Source: Hydractinia symbiolongicarpus
Lineage: Eukaryota; Cnidaria; Hydrozoa; Anthoathecata; Hydractiniidae
NCBI RefSeq assembly: GCF_029227915.1
Contig: NC_079887.1
Span: 14,818,001-14,882,000, forward strand
DNA length: 64,000 nucleotides
Direction: 5' to 3'
Positions 55,801-64,000 of this stretch are shown here, in pieces. Within the stretch, counting starts at the first letter, position 1. Each line of letters begins with the position of its first letter. The notes beneath the pieces are model-generated. The model had not been told where the DNA came from and did not search any database. It saw only the letters and a program-made list of their open reading frames with translations. The position numbers and the translations under genes are program-made.

Positions 55801-58800
55801 TTTGCCCCAGGAACTATCAAGTCTCTACACTTTCTTACCCAATTATCCTCCTCCATTCTTTCCAAGTGCCCCAGCCAATTCAATCTTCTTATCTGGATAA
55901 CATCTTTAATTCTACAGAGACTTAGCCTGCTTCTTAGCTCATCTGAACTCTTTCTGTCTCTCAGACTGGCATTACACATCCACCTAACCATTCTCATATC
56001 ATTCCTTTCTAAACGGTCAAGATCTTCCTGCTTCACTGCCCATGTCTCGCTACCGTACTGGGTGAAACTAAATCCAACAGAACATACAGTAAATCAAAAA
56101 CTTTCAATAACTAACTTTTAACAAATACACACCAGCAAACCTGTTTTAAAAAAAATGTGGTAGTTTTTAGGAAACTTTTCATTGGGTGTGGCTAAACAAA
56201 CTTCTCAGGGTGTGCTGTATCCGTTAATCTCTCATAATAGCTTAGCAAGCTGCCGGTGCTTGAATAGCATGCCTAACTACAGTGTGTGTGAGTGCATGTT
56301 CTTGCATGCCTTGCGTAAAAAAGCCCAAGTGTGTATTTTTTTTTAAAAAAGAAACATCATTTGTCATATATCTGAGTGAAATACACATCTGTTTATTGCA
56401 CTCTTTGTATTTGTTCTTTATAAAATTTTAGAAAGCTGCTCCAGCAAAAGATCCTTTTGTAAGGGAAAATAAAAGAAAAGCTCAACAAAATCAAGGTGAT
56501 GTTGAAGACACTTTTTTTAGCAAGAAAGTTATGTAGAAACTGCTGCGTAATGTTACCATATTATATAGTATACTGTATTGTTTAATATTCTTCTTAAAGA
56601 ATGTGAAAGTGGCTCCAAAAAATCTAAAGTATCCGAAGAAGATGATGGTCTTTCTCCGGAAGAAAGGTTGATTGCTTTTTTCATTGTACAAAACCTTCCA
56701 TCTAATGATCACTGTCTTCTGTAATACGAAAAAGAAATTAACGAGAGTAGTGAAGCCAAGGGGGTTAACTAAGAATAAAAATTTAACATTCACAAGGATA
56801 ATTTAACATAGATACGCGAAACAGAAATCTAGCAAACAGTTCCCTCGAAAAAAGGAGATAAGGGAACTTCTGACATTTGAATCATTATATTGAAAAATCT
56901 AAGCTTAAATTATTAGACATTTAACAGCTTTTGAGATCAAAAAAAAGTATGCACAAATTTTTTAAAGTGTATCTATCTGCATTGTTTTTTCTTATTTAGA
57001 TCTTTTTTTAAAAAGTATTTAACTTTTAGAGAATATTCCACGATTGCTTGCAAAGTTCAATTAAAGACTTTACTTCTACAATACATTTATATATGGTTTA
57101 AAAATCCTGGTTGTTTTTGCAATATTTTTGGTCTCTTTGGTCACTACTACTACTATTGCTTCAACAATCTTTCTTTTCCTGATTCAAAGAATCGAGCTTT
57201 GGCAAAGCAAAGTTTTCTTTGCATTGAATAAGAGCGAGTTATGGATTACATAAATCACAATGTTTTTTAGGATTTTACATGTTGTTTGTCCATATGCCAA
57301 ATACACATATGAAGAACAGTTGGAGGTAAAATAGGAGATTTTTACATATATAATTTTTACTAATAAAATTCTAAGGCAGTTGATTTGGGTGTGTGTTCAA
57401 CATTGTGATGTCCATGAGATTTCTATTTAAGTTACTCAACCAAAAAGGTTTATACTTTCGGAAACAATTTTCATGAGAAAAAAAAACACGACTTGCTAGC
57501 CTCCATTGCACATTGCATTTAAAAAAAAATATTTGTTTTTGTATTAGTTGAAAGAACGTGAGATGAGCGACTGCATCAGCAACTTGACTTTCAAAATGCG
57601 AAAAGAGGCAAGGGTAATTTATCATTGGCAGTTCTTATGCTTTTCTCAGTGGTGTTTTGTAAAAGTTGGTGAATTCTGATAAATTCAGACCTTGGTGTTA
57701 TTATCTTACACACCATCTTCAGTTTAGCAATTGAAATAAAATGTAATGATGTGAAAGTATTGGCATTAATCTGAAAAAGAGGTTTCTTGAAATGGAATGG
57801 TCAAAAACGAGTAGGAAAAACAAAATTGTTCAAGGATGGGTAGAAAAGATGTGATAGGAATTAAAAGTGAACTGCAGCCTTTAGCATCATTTTTAGCAAT
57901 AATTTTCTCAGATCAATCAATTAAGGTCTGTCATTGCCTGACGCTCTAGCAATGGAACCCTGTGTTTGAGGTCAATTATGAGTTAGATGTAGATAAAATG
58001 CTTTGCACTGAATTTTTCCTTTTTTAATAGAATCCAAAGTGGATGAGAGAAAGAGAGTAAGTACCATCAAATATTTACATTTTTTAATGTTATTTTTTTG
58101 TTAGGTGTATAAAATTTCCTTGTTTTTTCCCTTTAATGTTTCATATTTTTAGGCAGAAGTTGTGCTTGGACCTTTTACCAATAGAGAAATCAGTATGTAG
58201 ATTTTTTAAATGGTTGTCACCAAACTAATGTTTTCTACTAAAAAAAATTGTTGCAAAATGTTTTATGCCAATTTTTTTTGTTTTAATAAACTTTGTGGTC
58301 TTAAACATATTGGCTAAAGTTGCAACAACTTTAGCCTGTATATATTAACTTTTTTTTTAAAGCCCATCATTGAATATTACCGCAACAAAGTCGAGTTTAC
58401 AATCGGTGTTGGACCAGATGGCAAGGGTAAGTGTTTTTATTTTTTTCATTTGTGAATCTGTAAAGAATGTGAAATGATAAAACAGATCTAAAGAAGAAAT
58501 CTGGGTCTCCATAGAGCACTTTGGTTACAAAATAAGATTGTTTAAACCCATATTATAATAGACATAAGAAGATATGCTCCTTTCCAATGTTTGTTGCTCT
58601 TGCTGAAACATGATTAATAAGTTAGACCAGGCTGGTAGAACATTTTATGAAAAAAATCTTCAATGTTCCCTAAGACACTTATTAAAAACAGGGAGTAACA
58701 TTTTTTACTTAACTGTATGTTATATGCCAGTAGTATTAAAGGGCAACAACAACCACAAACTTTATCACAAAAACTCATCACTAAACTGAACAAAGTAGTC

Positions 58801-61800
58801 ATAATTTCAAGGTTGCCACACCCCAAAACTTCTCAACGCTACTCAATTTTGAAAAATCTTAAAACTTCTTAAAGCAGATTTTTTAGCAGTGTTCCCCTTA
58901 AATCTCTTCAATTTTAGCAATGCTACATAACTACAGTATTAGTTTGTTCCTTGTTCATGTCATCACCTTTAAAAATGTCTACAAGAGTTGCAACCCTGAA
59001 CCTTACATTTTAACCTTTTTTATTTAGATAATACCATTGGATTTCGACTCGGTTCATACAGAGGTAAAAATATCTTCTCAGCTATATCACTGGTAACGCT
59101 ACAAGTAGTAATACAACAGTCAGTTTAAACAACTTTTCTTCTTCTTCTTTTTTTACTATTATTAAGTTTTTATTAACACTAAACAGTCACTGAATTTTAT
59201 CCCTTATTTAGAAGGCAGTATGCTGATTGTTGAACCAGTAAAATGTATCAACAGCACAAAGGAGTCAATTGCAATAGCTAAAGTAAATCTTTTTTTTTTG
59301 TTCTGCTCTGAATTTTTAGGATTGAATGCAACTTTTAGATGGCGATTTCACTGAGCTATTTATAGTTAGGACGTTCACTGTCTTTTGTAATAACAACACT
59401 TGGTGTGTATTATGTAAATTCATTCCTGACGCATTTAATGTTTTAATTATCATTATAGGAGTTTCAAACATATTTACAAAGTCTTCCGCATCCTTCATAC
59501 AACTTAGCCACACACATTGGGTAAGTTCACTTAAACTTCTTAACTCTTAAACTTCTTCTTTAATGTCAGAAAGTCAGATAAGGAACATATCAATTTGAGC
59601 ACATAAAAATTTACAAAATAAAATTAAAAGGCTAGTCAATATTTCGTGAGGATGTAATTTGTTGTTTATAAACAACACCATTCTCTTACTTGTAATTATG
59701 TATTAGCATGTATTTCGTTTCTCTCACATCAACTTATCTTTTTGTATAACAAGCATTATTTATGTCACTTCTTTTATTGCGCTGTATTTTTTTGTAGATT
59801 TTGGCAGCAACTAACTGTTAGAACATGCACAACTGGAAATATTATGTTGATCATCCAAGTTAATTCATCTTACCTTGAAAAAGTGAGTACAGAACTATTT
59901 TTCTTTACTTTTGCTATCAATGTTTTTGATTATGTGCTTTTCTTGATGAAACACAGCAGCTTACTAGTATGGTGAGTACATGAACATGGGAAACATTTAG
60001 AAAAAGTTGCTTGGATAATGTAAATGTTTTGATCTAGTGTTATTAGAAGTTTTTTCACACTTCTCAATCTCTTTTCCATTTTCTTTTGCACCACAGGAAA
60101 AGTATGATGCATTAGTTTCCGATATAATAAGACATGTTGCTTCAGCTGAAAGAGTTACCAAAGTTTCTTCCATCTACATATCCTCCTCAACCCAAAAGTA
60201 TGTTTGATTTTATGGTAGCATTGAGCAAACTTTAATAGTTTTTAAAAGTCCTTGTGCTGTCTTGATTGGAAATGCTTGTATAAGTTTAACGAATAACATT
60301 CTCAAACTTTTTGATTTTTTCTAGAAATAACAATATTGATACATTTGATCTTGTTTATGGGGACACGGTAGGGTAACTATTACTTCAATTTAAAACATAT
60401 CTCCCACTTTTAAACAAGTTCATTTCATACTCAAAAGTTTTCTACAAATTTGTATATCTTTTCCAAATTTTTTGTTAACAGTTCCTAACATTTTGGACTT
60501 TAAAGATCACTAATTATGCATGACATCATCAAGTAGCTCTGAGTGAGGCATTGTAATTAGCAGTTTTACTAAAAGGGGTCTTGAGTTATAAATGTTTTTC
60601 ACTATTTAACTTGGCATATTAAACATTTTGCATACATTTTTAATTTAGTAATTAAAATTATGATTGATGACGACAATTATTTGTTTTGGAGCTACTTCAT
60701 GATGTCATAATTTTGGGTAATTAGTGAAACTTTTGCAAAAAAATAAAACATTCATAGACAAATTTTAAACTTTTTCATATGAAATCAATTTGTTTTTAAC
60801 AGGTATAAGCTTTAATACAACTACAGAGTCTGTATAAAATTATTTTTTTTCGATTATATCCTGACTTCTGGTTGATTTTACTACAATTTTTAGGAGGGTG
60901 GAAGTGGTGAATATAAGCTAATATTCATGTTTAAAAGCAACATTGATATGTGTATTTTGATAATTGTTTATTTTTATAAAGAGTGCTTTATTGTTGATTG
61001 ATGGCTATTTTGTTGGGATTTGCCATGCACAACTTTAAATATACGTGACTCATAAGTAACTAAACTAAAAAAGCATTCATGTACGATATTCCTTTTTTTT
61101 GTTTTTAATATTTTGTTTGTTTTGTTTTTTACTAATTTTGAATTTTTATGTCATAGCATGTTACTGAGAAGTTACTTGGGCTGCAATTTCGAATTTCACC
61201 AAACGCTTTTTTCCAAGGTAACAATCATTTAAGTTATTAATTACAGTCAAGCCTGTGGTAGTAACCACCTTTATCTGATGGTCAACTCCCACCTAGCAAA
61301 TTCAGTGAATTCAGCTCTATAAAAAGACCATTTTGACTGTGCCATCACTGGAATATGTGAAAGTGAAAATGTGTAATATTGACTTGTTCATCTTATATTT
61401 AAGTAAACACTCCTGCTGCAGAGATACTTTACAAAATAGTTAGAGACTGGTGTGATATTGACCAAGACGACTCATGTGTGTTAGGTATGTTTTACCATTT
61501 AGCTGCTCTAGATAGGATAACATGGGCTTACATCGTGCAGGTGATTTCCCCACTGGGTATGTGCCATGCTATACAAAATTATGTTCCAATTTTTTTTATT
61601 CTGCAATGTTACTCAAATTTGCATGTTTTTTAAATTCAAATCCTGCAAGCAGGCTGGGATAAGTAAATGAATAAATAAATAATTAAATGATGTGAAACAA
61701 AATTTAAGAATGCTACAGCTATCTCTGCAGCATGTACATAGCATCTGACAATATGGCAGTTGTTTCTTTAAAAATGAAATGAATAACGTGAATCAAAGCT

Positions 61801-63844
61801 TCTTAACATTTGATTAAATGTAACTAAAACGTCAAAAATACTCCACTGTTGGATAATATACTGTTATATTAAAATGTTGTTGACTAAATTCTGAGAACAA
61901 GGATACTTTTATCATTTTTAAACTTTATTGAAAACTTGGCTTTGAAAAGCACACAGGATATTGTTTGTAATTTTTGACCAAAAAAATCATGATTAATTTG
62001 TTTTTAATCAATATTATGCAATTGTTTTTACTGCATTGTTAAAACAGGAGGTGAACTAGCAGTAACTAGTAATTGCACAGACTTTTCCTTTTTTTCGTAG
62101 ATGTGTGTTGTGGTACAGGTACAATTGGTTTATGTGTAGCAAATGTAAGTGAGTTTTACTTAAAGTTGTGAAGTGCTGAATGGCGCTAATATCTTCCTGG
62201 CTATTGTTTTTCATAGTTCCTTGAAAAATGTTATCAATTCAAATTTAGGTTTAAGAGTATTAAAATTCAGCAATTTGTGTTTTACACATTCTGACTGTTC
62301 TTGATGTTGTACTGTCAAATACTAAACCTTAGAGAGACTAAGTGTTTTGTATATTTTAAAATGCAACCTTAATACTGATCATTATTAACTGATAGCTATT
62401 TTCAACCGGTTTATATGGGAAATTCGCAGCGCTGATTGGTTAAAAAGCCTTAACCACAGGCTTTATGCAGCATGATATAATTTTTAACCTCATAACAACC
62501 ATAATGGTAGCTATAAATGTAAACTAAGTCATCTAGAAAGGGAATAACACTTTTCTCGATATTACAGCTTTTGAATATTATTTTTGTTGATTTAAATTAA
62601 ATTCTTCACAAAAAAAGTTCAAGTTATTTTTTATGTGAATCAAAGCAAAAAGATGATTTCAGCTAAGTCACTTACATTTTTAGTTGAACTTTGTTGTTTG
62701 TTGTTATATTTCATATTTGTTTCTATCTTCATGTTGTTGCTGTTCAAAATATTGTTGATATTTTTAAAGTATCATTTTAATGGGTTTGTGGAACCAGCAT
62801 GGTTCTAAAAACCCATTAGTATCGTTACTTTAGTGCTATACAAAGTGCTATTCAAACCTCAAAAAAATTAAGCCGTAAACCAATGCAGTCGTCAGGATAT
62901 TTCATACTAATGACACAAGCTGACCATTTGACAAAACCTTATGTTGTGGAGATATGGGCACTTACATAAATTCTTACATTAGTATGCAGCTATGGTAAGT
63001 TAAGGTCAATTTAAGGTAACCTTGTGCATTATAATCACACCTTATGCATACTATAATCATACCTCAACTTATTATGGCTCCTACTAATGCAACACTCCCT
63101 TTACATGGACACACATAGGCATCATCAGCTAAAGACATTCCTAGTCTTTAGTTGCTGGGTCTTTTTTGACCAGTGCTGATTCAAACATGTCTTATTTCAG
63201 AATACATCTTTACCTGTTATTGGTGTCGAAATTTCAAAGCAAGCTGTGGAAGATGCTAAACACAACGCTACAGTTAATGGTAAGCAATTTAGATTATGAA
63301 GTAATTTTTGGTGAACCAACCTTTTAGTCTGTCTTTCGCAACAACCTTTTAAAACATGGTCAATTATCATAAAAACATTTTACAATATTGTCAGTCAGTC
63401 GTTACTTTGTTTGTAAAACCAGGGATGTGCATATTCAGTGTCTGACTATACCTATGTGTTTTTTCTTTGTAGGTATTGAAAACGCACGGTTTGTGTGCGG
63501 TCCTGCAGAAAAAGTACTTCAGGATGAAATTAGAAAAATCCACAAAAAACACATCATTGCAATTGTGGACCCTCCCAGAGCTGGTTTACGTATGATTGAT
63601 TTAGTGTTCACTTTCTTAGTACTTTTGTTTATATGTGTGTGCTTGCGTTTTTTGTTATTGCTAATTATTGTTTAATTACTTGCTTATTTTTCCATTTTTC
63701 CATTTTTACATTTTTATATTTTCTTCTTTTATTATTTTTTATTTTAGACAGGACAGTTCTTCAATTACTGAGAGCATGTACAGCTATCACAAAAGTCATA
63801 TATGTTTCTTGCAGTGTGAAGCAAGCGACAGATAATTTTATTTC
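52888..63844 (+). CDS. TRMT2A: tRNA (uracil-5-)-methyltransferase, TRMT2A homologue, 3' end outside window
   Basis: 23 exons, all GT-AG and phase-consistent, 565 codons so far: 52888-53157, 53276-53367, 53511-53529, 54249-54305, 56432-56495, 56600-56666, 57271-57325, 57548-57613, 58031-58056, 58153-58192, 58363-58426, 59028-59063, 59212-59282, 59459-59520, 59798-59882, 60097-60197, 60325-60367, 61157-61217, 61404-61484, 62101-62144, 63201-63279, 63473-63589, 63748-63844. An acidic N-terminus is followed by an RRM-like part (about 75-150) and the TrmA/RlmD-type methyltransferase. The YRNKVEF block, GFWQQLTVRT and FQ|VNTPAAE match TRMT2A. The SAM-binding motif DVCCGTGTIGL starts at about 454, DPPRAGL is near 527, and the likely catalytic Cys is in VSCS at about 555. 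The enzyme makes 5-methyluridine (T54) in tRNA. The last donor C|GTAAGC leads to exon(s) beyond 64000 with the final ~80 residues. Exons of 19 and 26 bp are unusually small. Confidence 0.94.
53613..54061. mobile_element. 449-bp MITE with long TIRs and TAA target duplication (PIF/Harbinger-like)
   Basis: The left end is AGGCTAAAATACACGGTAAG and the right end, read inverted, is AGGCTAAAATACACAGTAAG. Similarity continues inward through TTTAAA-GGACCGTTTA, for about 40-60 bp of TIR. TAA flanks both sides (53610-53612 and 54062-54064). A 3-bp TAA/TWA duplication fits PIF/Harbinger-type transposition. There is no open frame of note. It sits in intron 3 of TRMT2A. Confidence 0.8.
54733..54866. mobile_element. 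MITE debris, CCTCGTCCCCAG family
   Basis: Begins GCAACCCCAGGGGACGAGGTTG (54733-54754; an outward-facing end), followed by CTTTGCCTTTTTGATATGAG, which resembles the inverse of ATATCAAAAAGGCAAAAGCC at 18620, and then CAACCTCATTCCCAG, another end. Parts of two copies seem to be joined. It lies in intron 4 of TRMT2A. Confidence 0.5.
55615..56075 (-). pseudogene. 5'-truncated LINE, C-terminal end of reverse transcriptase, in TRMT2A intron 4
   Basis: Read on the minus strand: TQYGSETWAVKQEDLDRLER, then NDMRMVRWMCNASLRDRKSS, LNWLGHLERMEEDNW and GRPRKTWQEVI, ending at TAA (about 55644). This is the familiar C-terminal tail of non-LTR retrotransposon polymerases. An A-rich TAAA tail (55615-55634 on the plus strand as T-rich) marks the 3' end. 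The 130-residue frame is uninterrupted, so the insertion is much younger than the LINE at 44735, but it lacks the RT catalytic core. It is antisense to TRMT2A. Confidence 0.8.
62770..62825. repeat. Imperfect palindrome in TRMT2A intron 20
   Basis: TTTAATGGGTTTGTGGAACCA, two bases, then ATGGTTCTAAAAACCCATTA. The arms pair over about 20 bp with a few mismatches. Function unknown; it may be a small foldback insertion. Confidence 0.65.
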
Positions 63845-64000
63845 GTAAGCCATTTCAACCTTTAATTTAAGGAACACACATTTAAGGGCGGTGCCTGTAA
63901 TTGTGGTATCAGTGTTGCATTTATTGTCAAAAATAAAACAGGAAATTGGCTTGGTAGTTTTAAGGAAATATACAGCAATAAAACGCGGTCACCATATTTG

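Noticed and set aside
61901-62100. Extra TRMT2A exon between 61484 and 62101
   Set aside because: The exons ending 61484 and starting 62101 join perfectly (phase 1, VL|D of the SAM motif), leaving no room for another.

Overview
The window is eukaryotic nuclear DNA: AT-rich, with genes split by many short GT-AG introns and separated by decayed transposons. The gene set (a metabotropic-glutamate-type receptor, an Lhx1/5 LIM-homeobox gene, a galaxin-like di-cysteine protein, strawberry notch and a TRMT2A-type tRNA methyltransferase) points to an early-branching metazoan. A cnidarian, probably a hydrozoan, is my best guess. That is inference from protein similarity, the galaxin-like gene and the repeat families. 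There are no bacterial operons, CRISPR arrays, rRNA genes or intact tRNA genes.

Layout, left to right. (1) 1-330 (+): the last exon of a class C GPCR, running in from the left edge. (2) 3692-12047 (-): a complete five-exon Lhx1/5 gene of 362 codons with a 6 kb first intron full of small mobile elements. (3) 12048-19137: about 7 kb of gene-poor DNA. (4) 19138-23393 (+): a six-exon, secreted, galaxin-like gene with 19 Cys-Cys pairs. Its exon 3/exon 4 junction does not keep frame as sequenced. (5) 24968-25852 (+): an intronless, divergent rhodopsin-like GPCR. (6) 28277-43463 (+): a complete strawberry notch (SBNO) gene. I joined 34 exons in one frame with every intron phase matching, giving 1456 aa. 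(7) 43500-52887: a repeat-dominated block with a Helitron, a decayed LINE, tRNA-derived SINE-like DNA and pogo/Tigger-like remnants. (8) 52888-63844 (+): 23 exons of a TRMT2A-like tRNA uracil-5-methyltransferase, with the last exon(s) beyond the right edge.

The genes do not form a functional cluster. SBNO and LHX1/5 act in the nucleus, the methyltransferase modifies tRNA, galaxin-like proteins are secreted, and the two receptors sit in the plasma membrane. The main non-genic signal is mobile DNA: mini-Helitrons (5' TC, 3' hairpin plus CTAG) including a head-to-tail pair, MITEs with 8-bp target duplications and CCTCGTCCCCAG-type ends, a 449-bp TAA-flanked MITE, and a foldback repeat present in two nearby SBNO introns. 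I saw no clearly new biological system. The best leads are the galaxin frame break, the possible extra SBNO exons and these element families.
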